A stretch of 49,468 nt of DNA from Streptomyces hydrogenans (GTDB taxonomy: Bacteria; Actinomycetota; Actinomycetes; Streptomycetales; Streptomycetaceae): contig NZ_BNBS01000059.1 of assembly GCF_014656075.1 (NCBI RefSeq), positions 1-49,468 of the forward strand, read 5' to 3'. Of the stretch, positions 7,000 to 15,232 are shown in pieces. The notes under the pieces are model-generated. The model was given only the letters and a program-made list of their open reading frames with translations. It had not been told where the DNA came from and ran no database searches. A program made the position numbers and the translations under genes. Positions within the stretch are counted from its first letter, which is position 1. Each line of letters starts with the position of its first letter.

Positions 7000-9665
7000 G
7001 CCGTCTCCACCACGAGGCGCTCGACGGCGGCGATGGCCTCGCCGACGGCCTCCGGGTTCTGGCCGCCGCCCTGGGCGACGTCCGGCTTGCCGCCGCCACC
7101 GCCACCGAGGGTCTTGGCGGCCGTGCGGACCAGCTCGCCGGCCTTGAGACCGCGCTCGCGGGCGGCCTCATTGGTGGCGATGACCGTGAGCGGCTTGCCG
7201 TTGGCCGTGGTGAACAGGGCGACGACGGCCGGGCGGTCGGACGGGATGCGGCCGCGCACGTCGAGGACCAGCTTGCGCAGGTCGTCGGCGCCGGTGCCGT
7301 CCGGGACCTGGCCGGTGACCAGGGCGAGACCGCGGATGTCCTTGGCGGAGTCGACCAGACCGGCGGCGGCCTGGAGGACCTTCTCCGCGCGGAACTTCTC
7401 GATCTCCTTCTCGGCGTCCTTCAGCTTGCCGAGCATGGCGGCGATCTTCTCCGGCAGCTCCTCGGAGCGGCCCTTGACCAGCTCCTGGAGCTGGGCGACG
7501 ACCGTGTGCTCCTTGGCGAGGAAGTTGTACGCGTCGACGCCGACCAGGGCCTCGATGCGGCGCACGCCGGAACCGATGGAGGACTCGCCGAGCAGCTTCA
7601 CCAGGCCCAGGGCCGAGGTGTTCTTGACGTGCGTGCCGCCGCACAGCTCCTTGGAGAAGTCGCCGATGGTGACGACGCGGACCTGCTCGCCGTACTTCTC
7701 GCCGAACTCGGCGATGGCGCCCTGCCGCTTGGCCTCGTCGATCGGCATGACCTCGGCGTGCACCTCCAGCTCGCGCGCGAGGACCTCGTTGATCTTCTGC
7801 TCGACGTCCATGAGGACCGTGCCGGGGACGGCGTTCGGCGAGCCGAAGTCGAAGCGGAAGCGGCCGGGCTGGTTCTCCGAACCGGCCTGGGCGGCCGTCG
7901 GGCCGAGGGCGTCGCGCAGTGCCTGGTGGGTCAGGTGGGTGGCCGAGTGGGCGCGGGCGATGGCCTGCCGGCGGCGGACGTCGATGGTGGCGTAGGCGGT
8001 GGAGCCCACGGTCACCTCGCCGACCTGCACCGAACCCTTGTGCACCGAGACGCCCGGGACGGGCTGCTGCACGTCACGGATCTCGATCACGGCGCCGGAG
8101 TGCAGGCGGATGCGGCCCTGGTCGGCGATCTGGCCGCCGCCCTCGGCGTAGAAGGGGGTGCGGTCGAGGACGACCTCGACGTCGTCGCCCTCGGAGGCGG
8201 CCGGCGACGGGACGCCGTTCACCAGCAGGCCGACGACCGTGGACTCGCCCTCGGTGTTGGTGTAGCCGGTGAACCGGGTGGCGCCGGAGGCGTCGGCGAT
8301 CTCGCGGTAGGCGGAGACGTCGGCGTGGCCGGTCTTCTTGGCCTTGGCGTCGGCCTTGGCCCGGTCCCGCTGCTCCTTCATCAGGCGGCGGAAGCCGTCC
8401 TCGTCCACGGAGAGGCCCTGCTCGGCGGCCATCTCCAGGGTGAGGTCGATCGGGAAGCCCCAGGTGTCGTGGAGCAGGAAGGCCTTCTCACCGGCCAGGA
8501 TCGTGCCGCCGGCGGCCTTGGTCTCGGTGACGGCGGTGTCCAGGATGTTGGTGCCGCCCTTGAGGGCCTTGAGGAACGCGGCCTCCTCGGCGAGGGCGAC
8601 CGTCTCGATCCGCTTGCGGTCGGTCTCCAGCTCCGGGTACTGCTCGCCCATCGTCTTGATGACCGTGTCGACGAGCGCGCCGACGACCGGGCCGGTGGCG
8701 CCGAGCAGGCGCATGTTGCGGACGGCGCGGCGCATGATGCGGCGGAGCACGTAGCCGCGGCCCTCGTTGCCCGGGGTGACGCCGTCGCCGATGAGCATCA
8801 CGGAGGTGCGCATGTGGTCGGCGACCACGCGCAGCGAGACGTCGCTGTCGTGGGTCTTGCCGTAGGCGACGCCGGTCAGCTCGGTGGCCTTGTCGATGAC
8901 GACCTTGAGGGTGTCCGTCTCGTACATGTTCTGGACGCCCTGGAGGATCATCGCCAGGCGCTCCAGGCCGAGGCCCGTGTCGATGTTCTTCGACGGCAGC
9001 TCGCCGAGGATCGGGAAGTCCTCCTTGCCGGAGCCCTCCCCGCGCTCGTACTGCATGAAGACGAGGTTCCAGATCTCCACGTACCGCTCGTCGTTGACGG
9101 CCGGGCCGCCCTCGACGCCGAACTCGGGGCCGCGGTCGTAGTTGATCTCGGAGCACGGGCCGCACGGGCCGGGGACGCCCATGGACCAGTAGTTGTCCTT
9201 CTTGCCGAGGCGCTGGATCCGCTCGGCCGGGACGCCGACGACGTCGCGCCAGATGCGCTCGGCCTCGTCGTCCTCCAGGTAGACGGTGATCCAGAGCTTC
9301 TCCGGCTCCAGCCCGTAGCCGCCGTGCTCCACCGGGGAGGTCAGCAGCTCCCAGGCGAGCTTGATGGCGCCTTCCTTGAAGTAGTCGCCGAAGGAGAAGT
9401 TGCCGCACATCTGGAAGAAGGTGCCGTGCCGGGTGGTCTTGCCGACCTCCTCGATGTCCGGCGTGCGCACGCACTTCTGCACGCTGGAGGCGCGGGTGAA
9501 GGGCGGCTTGACCTCACCCAGGAAGTAGGGCTTGAAGGGCACCATGCCGGCGGGGACGAGAAGCAGAGTCGGGTCGTCCGCGATGAGCGACGCCGAAGGG
9601 ACGACGGTGTGCCCGCGCTCCTCGAAGAAGCTCAGCCAGCGGCGGCGGATTTCAGCCGACTCCAT
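6996..9665 (-). CDS. alaS: Alanyl-tRNA synthetase
   Basis: AlaS charges tRNA-Ala and edits misacylated Ser- and Gly-tRNA-Ala. The product is 889 aa, the standard length. The class II catalytic domain starts with the ALA-type IRRRWLSFFEERGHTVVPS. The editing domain has HSATH and the distal CGGTHVKNT zinc site. The C-terminal DHHA1 region ends in a Gly-rich segment, GGGGGGKPDVAQGGG. The ATG at 9665 shares one base with the stop of the upstream DUF6167 gene (TGATG), so the two are translationally coupled. The 3' end overlaps ruvX. Confidence 0.97.
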   Translation of the reverse strand: MESAEIRRRWLSFFEERGHTVVPSASLIADDPTLLLVPAGMVPFKPYFLGEVKPPFTRASSVQKCVRTPDIEEVGKTTRHGTFFQMCGNFSFGDYFKEGAIKLAWELLTSPVEHGGYGLEPEKLWITVYLEDDEAERIWRDVVGVPAERIQRLGKKDNYWSMGVPGPCGPCSEINYDRGPEFGVEGGPAVNDERYVEIWNLVFMQYERGEGSGKEDFPILGELPSKNIDTGLGLERLAMILQGVQNMYETDTLKVVIDKATELTGVAYGKTHDSDVSLRVVADHMRTSVMLIGDGVTPGNEGRGYVLRRIMRRAVRNMRLLGATGPVVGALVDTVIKTMGEQYPELETDRKRIETVALAEEAAFLKALKGGTNILDTAVTETKAAGGTILAGEKAFLLHDTWGFPIDLTLEMAAEQGLSVDEDGFRRLMKEQRDRAKADAKAKKTGHADVSAYREIADASGATRFTGYTNTEGESTVVGLLVNGVPSPAASEGDDVEVVLDRTPFYAEGGGQIADQGRIRLHSGAVIEIRDVQQPVPGVSVHKGSVQVGEVTVGSTAYATIDVRRRQAIARAHSATHLTHQALRDALGPTAAQAGSENQPGRFRFDFGSPNAVPGTVLMDVEQKINEVLARELEVHAEVMPIDEAKRQGAIAEFGEKYGEQVRVVTIGDFSKELCGGTHVKNTSALGLVKLLGESSIGSGVRRIEALVGVDAYNFLAKEHTVVAQLQELVKGRSEELPEKIAAMLGKLKDAEKEIEKFRAEKVLQAAAGLVDSAKDIRGLALVTGQVPDGTGADDLRKLVLDVRGRIPSDRPAVVALFTTANGKPLTVIATNEAARERGLKAGELVRTAAKTLGGGGGGKPDVAQGGGQNPEAVGEAIAAVERLVVETA

Positions 9666-10021
9666 CAGTGGTCCTCATTCCGGTTGTACGAGATCGGGCG
9701 CGTCGGACGCGCCGAGAACGTGGTCGTGGTCTTGTGCGGGGTGGGGCCTAGGGCGGCCCGGCGGGGCTCCGGGAGCTCCCGGTCCCCGGGAGGCGGGGCG
9801 TCGAGGCCGAGCGCCTCGCCCAGCTCGGCCTCCCGCTGGACCATGCCCGCCCTCACGTCGAGGGCGAAGTCCTTGAGCCGGTGGCCCGCCTCGATCGCCT
9901 TGTTCGCGGCCTGCGCCGCGAGGCTCTCGGGGGTCAGCTGCTGGATCTTGCGGTTGACCTTGGTGGTGGCCCAGACACCGGCGGCTGCGCCGGCCGTGAA
10001 CCAGAACGTGCGGCGGAACAT
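9665..10021 (-). CDS. Small DUF6167-like protein upstream of alaS
   Basis: The product is 118 aa. A short hydrophobic segment, FWFTAGAAAGVWATTKV (residues 6-22), starts the protein, followed by an amphipathic helical region and a Pro/Thr-rich tail. The gene is found just before alaS in Streptomyces and corresponds to the small DUF6167 family as I remember it; the function is unknown. The ATG at 10021 is 5 nt from the end of the DUF948 gene, and its TGA overlaps the alaS ATG, so it belongs to the DUF948-DUF6167-alaS-ruvX-mltG-aroE unit. The hydrophobic N-terminus suggests peripheral or single-pass membrane association. Confidence 0.8.
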   Translation of the reverse strand: MFRRTFWFTAGAAAGVWATTKVNRKIQQLTPESLAAQAANKAIEAGHRLKDFALDVRAGMVQREAELGEALGLDAPPPGDRELPEPRRAALGPTPHKTTTTFSARPTRPISYNRNEDH

Positions 10022-10026
10022 CGCGG

Positions 10027-10470
10027 CTATCGGCCCTTCTGCTTCCGGCGCCGTGCCAGCGGCACGGTACGGCCGACGATCACAGTACGTCGAGCGGTCG
10101 CGGGCGGCACGTCCTCGCGGTCACGGCCCCGGCCGCCCAGCGCCCTGCGGACCCCGTAGCCGAACGCGGCCACCTTGACGAGCGGGCCGCCGAAGGTGGA
10201 AGCGACGGTCGTCGAGAGCGCGGAGGCGTTGGCGGTGACCTCCTGGACGTCGGACGCGATCGCGTCGACCCGGTCCAGCTGGGTCTGTGCCGAGCGGACG
10301 GTCGCCGACGCGTCGGCGAGCAGGGGCACGGCCTGTTCGGTCACGTCCGCCACGAGCCTGGTGGTCGCCCTGAGCGTCTGCGCCAGCCTCGCCAGCACCA
10401 CGGCGAGGAAGGAGACGAGGATCGCCCAGAACACGGCCACCAGGATCCCGGCAACCTCTCCACCGGTCAC
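10027..10470 (-). CDS. DUF948 membrane-anchored protein
   Basis: The product is 147 aa. One N-terminal membrane helix (about residues 6-26, AGILVAVFWAILVSFLAVVL) is followed by a helical, coiled-coil-like region of spaced hydrophobic residues and a basic C-terminus. This layout fits the DUF948 family, whose molecular role is not established. The start is GTG at 10470, preceded by a weak purine-rich element. It is the first gene of the alaS unit, with the divergent ATPase gene upstream. Confidence 0.8.
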   Translation of the reverse strand: MTGGEVAGILVAVFWAILVSFLAVVLARLAQTLRATTRLVADVTEQAVPLLADASATVRSAQTQLDRVDAIASDVQEVTANASALSTTVASTFGGPLVKVAAFGYGVRRALGGRGRDREDVPPATARRTVIVGRTVPLARRRKQKGR

Positions 10471-10530
10471 TGAGCACCGCTCTCTGCTGTCGTCATCGTT
10501 CGTTGGGGTCCTGCGAAAAGTCGTCCCCCG

Positions 10531-10536
10531 AGCCTA
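10531..10536 (-). promoter_or_regulatory. Possible -10 element (TAGGCT) for the DUF948-alaS unit
   Basis: The divergent 168-nt region between the DUF948 gene and the ATPase gene contains TAGGCT on the minus strand at 10536-10531, about 60 nt before the GTG. A second minus-strand hexamer, TACAAT at 10604-10599, is also present. Neither has a good -35, so the choice is open. Confidence 0.3.
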
Positions 10537-10599
10537 TCGCGCCGGGGCTGGGACGCCGTACCGCATTACCGCCCGCGGGGCGGGAGTTGCGCGATCAGA

Positions 10600-10629
10600 T
10601 TGTACGGAGCGCGCGCGGATGAGTACGCT
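10600..10629 (+). promoter_or_regulatory. Candidate promoter giving a leaderless ATPase transcript
   Basis: TTGTAC (10600-10605), an 18-nt spacer and TACGCT (10624-10629) form a plausible SigA-type promoter. The ATG at 10639 lies only 9 nt after the -10, so transcription would begin at or next to the start codon. This agrees with the absence of any Shine-Dalgarno sequence before that ATG. Confidence 0.5.
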
Positions 10630-10638
10630 CCGTGTCCC

Positions 10639-12798
10639 ATGCGACGCAGCAATCTCCCGGCGGAGCCCAACCGGTTCGTGGGACGGGCCGGGGAGCGGGC
10701 CGAACTGGCCGCGCTCCTGGGCGAGTCCCGTCTCGTCACCGTCCTCGGCGTGGGCGGGGTGGGCAAGACCCGGCTGGCCCTCAAGGCCGCGGCGGCGGTG
10801 CAGAAACGCTACGGCGAGGAGGTCCGGCTCGTCGAGCTGGCGCCGCTGCGCGACCCCGGCCTCGTCGAGCACGCCCTCGTGGAGGCGCTCGGCCTCACCG
10901 ACCACACGCTCCGCGCGCCCCGCGAGGTGCTGACGGAGCACCTCGCCGACCGCCGGCTGCTGCTCGTCCTCGACGGCTTCGAGCACCTGGTGGAGGCGTG
11001 CGCCGCGCTCGTCCACGAGCTGCTCGCGGCCGCCCCGGGGCTGACCGTGCTGGCCGCCGGCCGCCGCCCGCTGCGGCTGCCGGGCGAGGCGGTGCTGACG
11101 CTGGCGCCGATGGACGAGCCGGACGCGCTCGCGCTGCTCGCCGACCGGGCGGCCCTCGCCGGCGCGCCCGCCCTCCCCGACGACGAGACGGTGCGGGAGC
11201 TGTGCCGGCGGCTCGACGGCATCCCGCTCGCGCTCGAACTGGCCGCCGGGCGCCTGCCGCTGCTGTCGGTGGAGCAGCTCCTGGTCCGCCTGGACGACCG
11301 CTTCCGGCTGCTCGGCGACGGCGGGCGCGGGGTCCCGTCCCGCCACCGGGCGCTGCGCACCGCGATCGGCTGGAGCCACGAACTGTGCACGCCGCGGGAA
11401 CGGCTGCTGTGGGCACGGCTCTCGGTCTTCGCCGGTCCCTTCGACCTGGAGGCCGTGGAGTACGTGTGCGGGGGCCCCGGTCTGCCGCAGGAGACGGTGC
11501 TCGACCTGCTGGGCGGTCTGCTGTCCCAGTCGCTGATCACCCGGGAGGACACGGCGGCGGGGCCGGGCTACCGGATGCTGGACACGGTGGCGGCGTACGG
11601 GGCGGAGTGGCTGGCGGCGCTCGGCGACACCGAGCGGATGCGGCGGCGGCACCGGGACTGGTACATGGGCCTGGCGACCTGGTGCGAACTGGAGTGGTTC
11701 AGCGCCCGGCAGGCGGAGGTGGCGGCCCGGACGGCGGCGGCGCTCCCCAATCTGCGGGCGGCGCTCGACCTGTGCCTGGAGCTGCCGGACGACGCGCACC
11801 TGGCGCAGCACCTGGCGGGGACGCTCTGGTTCGCCTGGGTGGGGTGCGGCCGGCTGTCGGAGGGGCGGCACTGGCTGGACCGGGCGCTGGCGCTGGAGTC
11901 GGGGCACGAGGAGGCGCGGCTGAAGGCGCTGTGGGTGCTGGGCTACGTGGCGGTGCTCCAGGGCGACGCGACGGCCGCGGTGGCGGCGCTGCACTCCTGC
12001 CGGGAGCGGGCCAGGGCCTCGCGGAACCGGCTGGCGGAGGCGTACGCGACGCACCGGATGGGGTGTCTGGCGCTGCTCTCGGACGACTTCCCGCGCGCCG
12101 AGGAGCTGCTGGGCCGGGCCCTGGACGCGTACGGCGAGCTGGGCGAGCTGAACAGCAACGTGCTGATGGGCCAGGTGGAGCTGGCGATGGCGCGGGCCTT
12201 CCGGGGCGACCTGGAGGGCGCGACGGCGATCTGCCGGGAGGTGCGGGAGGTCTGCGAGGAGCGCGGGGAGCGGTGGTCGCGGGCCTATGCGCTGTACGTG
12301 CTCGCGTACTCGGCGTGGACCCGCGGCGCGCTCCCGGAGGCGCGGGAGCTGCTGGTGGAGTGCGTGACGATCAACCACCTCTTCCGCGACCTGGTGGGGG
12401 TGGTGCTGGCGGTGGAGCTGCTGGCGCTGGTCACGGTGGACGAGGGCGACGCGGTGGAGGCGGCGGTGCTCCAGGGGGCGGCGCTGTCGGTGTGGAACGC
12501 GGTGGGGATCCAGCTCTTCGGATCGGGTTCCTTCGACGGGCCGCGGGCGCTGTGCGCGGGGCGGGCGGTGGAGGAGCTGGGGCCTGAGCGGTACGAGGAG
12601 GCGTTCCGGCTCGGCCAGGGCCTGTCGCTGGACGAGACGGCGGACCGGGCGGTGGCGGACCGTGCGGAGGCGGCCGGGCCGGGCCGGGCGGGGGCGGCGG
12701 CGCCACGGCCGTTCCGCACCGCGCGTCCCGCGGTGGTGCCGGGAACGCGGAAGCCCGCCGGCTCCCCCACCGGCAAGGGCGGGGAAGCGGCGGGCTGA
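10639..12798 (+). CDS. STAND-type NTPase with C-terminal helical repeats, no recognisable DNA-binding domain
   Basis: The product is 719 aa from the ATG at 10639. The N-terminus NRFVGR leads into a P-loop NTPase with Walker A GVGGVGKT (37-44) and Walker B LLLVLDGFEH (about 108-117). A GxPLA-type motif, LDGIPLALELAAGRL, lies near residue 190. This is the order seen in AfsR/LuxR-LAL-type STAND ATPases. The rest is all-helical and TPR-like, and ends in a Pro/Arg/Gly-rich tail. Neither an N-terminal OmpR-like nor a C-terminal LuxR-type helix-turn-helix is visible, so a direct DNA-binding role is not supported. An in-frame TTG at 10600 would add 13 residues but lies within the likely -35. It is the only plus-strand gene between alaS and rpsD. 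Confidence 0.8.
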   Translation: MRRSNLPAEPNRFVGRAGERAELAALLGESRLVTVLGVGGVGKTRLALKAAAAVQKRYGEEVRLVELAPLRDPGLVEHALVEALGLTDHTLRAPREVLTEHLADRRLLLVLDGFEHLVEACAALVHELLAAAPGLTVLAAGRRPLRLPGEAVLTLAPMDEPDALALLADRAALAGAPALPDDETVRELCRRLDGIPLALELAAGRLPLLSVEQLLVRLDDRFRLLGDGGRGVPSRHRALRTAIGWSHELCTPRERLLWARLSVFAGPFDLEAVEYVCGGPGLPQETVLDLLGGLLSQSLITREDTAAGPGYRMLDTVAAYGAEWLAALGDTERMRRRHRDWYMGLATWCELEWFSARQAEVAARTAAALPNLRAALDLCLELPDDAHLAQHLAGTLWFAWVGCGRLSEGRHWLDRALALESGHEEARLKALWVLGYVAVLQGDATAAVAALHSCRERARASRNRLAEAYATHRMGCLALLSDDFPRAEELLGRALDAYGELGELNSNVLMGQVELAMARAFRGDLEGATAICREVREVCEERGERWSRAYALYVLAYSAWTRGALPEARELLVECVTINHLFRDLVGVVLAVELLALVTVDEGDAVEAAVLQGAALSVWNAVGIQLFGSGSFDGPRALCAGRAVEELGPERYEEAFRLGQGLSLDETADRAVADRAEAAGPGRAGAAAPRPFRTARPAVVPGTRKPAGSPTGKGGEAAG

Positions 12799-12815
12799 GT
12801 ACCGCGGGGGTGGGT

Positions 12816-12837
12816 CTCCCGGCGCTGCCGCCGGGAG
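12816..12837. terminator. Bidirectional hairpin between the ATPase gene and rpsD
   Basis: CTCCCGGCG (12816-12824) and CGCCGGGAG (12829-12837) form a perfect 9-bp stem with a 4-nt loop between convergent genes. A second inverted repeat, AGCCCGCCG/CGGCGGGCT (12752-12760, 12788-12796), overlaps the ATPase stop codon and may assist on the plus strand. Confidence 0.75.
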
Positions 12838-12858
12838 GTGCCCCCTACGTCCGCTGGA

Positions 12859-13473
12859 TCAGCGGGCGTAGTACTCGACGACCAGCTGCTCGTCGCAGAT
12901 GACCGGGATCTCCTTGCGGTTCGGCTCGCGGTCCAGGCGGAAGGCCAGGGCCTTCAGGTTGACCTGGAGGTAGCGCGGGGTCTCGCCGTCGGGGGCGAAG
13001 CCACCCTCGCGGGCGACCTGGAAGAGGGTCTTCGCGCGGGACTTCTCGCGGACCATCACGACGTCGTCGGGACGGACGCGGAAGGACGGCTTGTCGACCT
13101 TGCCACCGTTGACCTGGATGTGGCCGTGGACGACCATCTGACGGGCCTGGTAGATGGTGCGGGCGATGCCCGAACGCAGGACCAGGGCGTCGAGACGGCG
13201 CTCGAGCTCGACGACCAGCGCCTCGCCCGTCTTGCCCTCGGCCTTCTTGGCGCGGTCGTAGGCGCGCGCCATCTGGCGCTCGCTGATGTCGTACTGGGCA
13301 CGCAGACGCTGCTTCTCGAGCAGACGGACCTTGTAGTCCGAGTTCTGCTTGCGGCCACGGCCGTGCTCGCCCGGCGGGTAGGGACGGGCCTCGAAGTACT
13401 TGACGGCCTTCGGCGTCAGCGCGATACCGAGCGCACGCGACTTCTTGACCTTGGGGCGGGCCTGGTTCGGCAT
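12859..13473 (-). CDS. rpsD: 30S ribosomal protein S4
   Basis: S4 is a primary 16S rRNA binding protein that nucleates 30S assembly. The product is 204 aa, starting MPNQARPKVKKSRALGIAL. It has the S4 N-terminal domain and the S4 RNA-binding fold around RRLDALVLRSGIARTIYQAR and HGHIQVNGGKVDKPS. The N-terminus lacks the Cys4 zinc site, so it is the zinc-independent form. The ATG at 13473 follows GAGAGG; an in-frame upstream ATG adds 12 residues not expected in S4. It is monocistronic, with a long upstream leader. Confidence 0.97.
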   Translation of the reverse strand: MPNQARPKVKKSRALGIALTPKAVKYFEARPYPPGEHGRGRKQNSDYKVRLLEKQRLRAQYDISERQMARAYDRAKKAEGKTGEALVVELERRLDALVLRSGIARTIYQARQMVVHGHIQVNGGKVDKPSFRVRPDDVVMVREKSRAKTLFQVAREGGFAPDGETPRYLQVNLKALAFRLDREPNRKEIPVICDEQLVVEYYAR

Positions 13474-13828
13474 GAACCAACCTCTCTGTCTGAACGAATA
13501 CGGCTTCACCAGTGGTTAGGGAGGTCGCATCCGCAGCCGGGAAAACCCTTCGGGTCCGCGAGGGACCTGTCGGGCAGCCGCTTCCCGGTCTGGGCACGTA
13601 CGTGCAGCACGCGAACGACCCACCGCCTGTCCCGGGAACCCGGGGGGTGGTGGGTGGCACGCGACACCTTCGAAGGTGCGCGACGCTCCTGGAAACCCTG
13701 CCCGGAGGCCGGGTCTCCTGCTGACCGTCCCGCTCTGGTGGCGCCGGCCGGAGCCGGACACGGGACGCAGCGATCCCGACCAGTGTACCGGCTCCGCGGA
13801 GCGCGGCCGCCCGGGGGCTCCGGTCCGC
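13474..13828 (-). promoter_or_regulatory. rpsD promoter and structured 5' leader (355 nt without a gene)
   Basis: No gene is seen in this interval between rarA and rpsD. A -10-like TACACT lies on the minus strand at 13787-13782; if used, the leader is about 300 nt. The leader holds several inverted repeats, including a perfect 14-nt palindrome at 13665-13678 and the short hairpin CCCGG/CCGGG at 13701-13713. S4 represses its own synthesis through mRNA leaders in other bacteria; whether this leader does so is inference. Confidence 0.45.
13665..13678. repeat. Perfect 14-bp palindrome in the rpsD leader
   Basis: CACCTTCGAAGGTG reads identically on both strands. In RNA it would form a short stem with a UUCG-type tetraloop (CACCU-UCGA-AGGUG or similar), a stable loop class. 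It could be a leader hairpin or a dimeric protein site. Confidence 0.5.
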
Positions 13829-15187
13829 TCAGCCGTCGCCCTTGAGCCGCTCGCGGACCCGCTCCACCACGTCGGCGTAGCGGGCCTCGGCGCCGTAGCG
13901 GGTGGGCTCGTAGTAGTGCCTGCCGTGCAGGACGTCGGGGGCGTACTGCTGGCTCGCGATCGCGCCGGGCACGTCGTGCGGGTAGACGTACCCCTGGGCG
14001 TGGCCGAGCTTGGCGGCGCCCTTGTAGTGGCCGTCGCGCAGGTGGGCCGGGACGGGGCCGGCGAGGCCGTTCCTGACGTCCTCGCGGGCGGCGAAGATCG
14101 CGTTGGTCGCCGCGTTGGACTTGGGGGCCAGGGCGAGGGCGATGGTGGCGTGGCTCAGGGTGAGGGCCGCCTCGGGGAAGCCGATCATGGCGACGGCCTG
14201 GGCGGCGGCGACGGCGAGCGGCAGGGCCTGCGGGTCGGCGAGGCCGATGTCCTCGCTGGCGGAGATCATCAGGCGGCGGGCGATGAAGCGGGGGTCCTCC
14301 CCCGCCTCGATCATGCGGGCCAGGTAGTGCAGGGCCGCGTCGACGTCGGAGCCCCGGATGGACTTGATGAGGGCGCTGGCGACGTCGTAGTGCTGGTCGC
14401 CGTCCCGGTCGTACGTCACGGCGGCCCGGTCGACGGCCTCCTCGACCGTCTGGAGGGTGATCTCCCGCTCCCCCTTGGCGAGGGCGCCGCCCGCGGCGGC
14501 CTCCAGCGCGGTGAGGGCGCGCCGGGCGTCGCCGCCGGCGATCCGCAGCAGATGGGCGCGGGCGTCGTCGGCGAGCTCGACGGCGCCGCCGAGGCCGCGC
14601 TCCTCGGTGACGGCCCGGTCCATGAGGCCGCTGAGGTCCTCGTCGGTCAGCGACTCCAGGGTGAGGAGCAGCGAGCGGGAGAGGAGCGGGGAGATCACCG
14701 AGAAGTACGGGTTCTCGGTGGTGGCGGCGATGAGGGTGACCCAGCGGTTCTCGACGGCGGGGAGCAGGGAGTCCTGCTGGGCCTTGGAGAAGCGGTGGAT
14801 CTCGTCGAGGAAGAGGACGGTCTCCTTGCCGTAGCCGCCGGAGGCGCGGCGGGCGCCGTCGATGACGGCCCGGACCTCCTTGACGCCGGCGGTGATCGCG
14901 GAGAGCTCGACGAAGCGCTTGTTGGTGGCCTTGGAGACCACGTACGCCAGGGTGGTCTTGCCGATGCCGGGCGGGCCCCAGAGGATCACCGAGGAGGGCC
15001 CGGCGGGACCGCCGCCGCCCTCCCCGACGAGCCGCCGGAGCGGCGAGCCGGGCTTGAGCAGGTGCCGCTGGCCCACCACCTCGTCGAGGGTGCGGGGGCG
15101 CATCCGGACCGCCAGCGGGCTGCTGGCCGGGTCCTTCTCCTGGCGTTCTTCGGCGGCTGCGGTAAAGAGGTCGGGCTCCACGTCCAT
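13829..15187 (-). CDS. rarA: Replication-associated recombination protein A (RarA/MgsA AAA+ ATPase)
   Basis: RarA acts at stalled replication forks and resembles clamp-loader and RuvB ATPases. The product is 452 aa. After an N-terminal DLFTAA segment, AVRMRPRTLDEVVGQ leads into Walker A GPPGIGKTT (71-79). Walker B is LFLDEIHRF (Asp128, Glu129), sensor 1 is ATTENPYFSV, and the Arg-finger region is LLSRS. The C-terminal MgsA oligomerisation domain includes the KSNAA and GYKYPH-like GYVYPHD motifs. The ATG at 15187 begins the conserved protein. It lies 45 nt from the VKOR gene on the same strand. Confidence 0.94.
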   Translation of the reverse strand: MDVEPDLFTAAAEERQEKDPASSPLAVRMRPRTLDEVVGQRHLLKPGSPLRRLVGEGGGGPAGPSSVILWGPPGIGKTTLAYVVSKATNKRFVELSAITAGVKEVRAVIDGARRASGGYGKETVLFLDEIHRFSKAQQDSLLPAVENRWVTLIAATTENPYFSVISPLLSRSLLLTLESLTDEDLSGLMDRAVTEERGLGGAVELADDARAHLLRIAGGDARRALTALEAAAGGALAKGEREITLQTVEEAVDRAAVTYDRDGDQHYDVASALIKSIRGSDVDAALHYLARMIEAGEDPRFIARRLMISASEDIGLADPQALPLAVAAAQAVAMIGFPEAALTLSHATIALALAPKSNAATNAIFAAREDVRNGLAGPVPAHLRDGHYKGAAKLGHAQGYVYPHDVPGAIASQQYAPDVLHGRHYYEPTRYGAEARYADVVERVRERLKGDG

Positions 15188-15232
15188 GAAGCCTAGGTCA
15201 CGCCACCGACAGTCCGGGCGGGGCGGCGGTGG

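Noticed and set aside
7506..10178. 890-codon plus-strand open frame opposite alaS
   Set aside because: It is an antisense shadow caused by high GC at third codon positions; alaS on the other strand has full domain support.
10632..12587. 651-codon plus-strand frame overlapping the STAND ATPase gene
   Set aside because: Composition is almost only Gly, Ala, Arg and Pro; the P-loop and Walker B are in the other frame.
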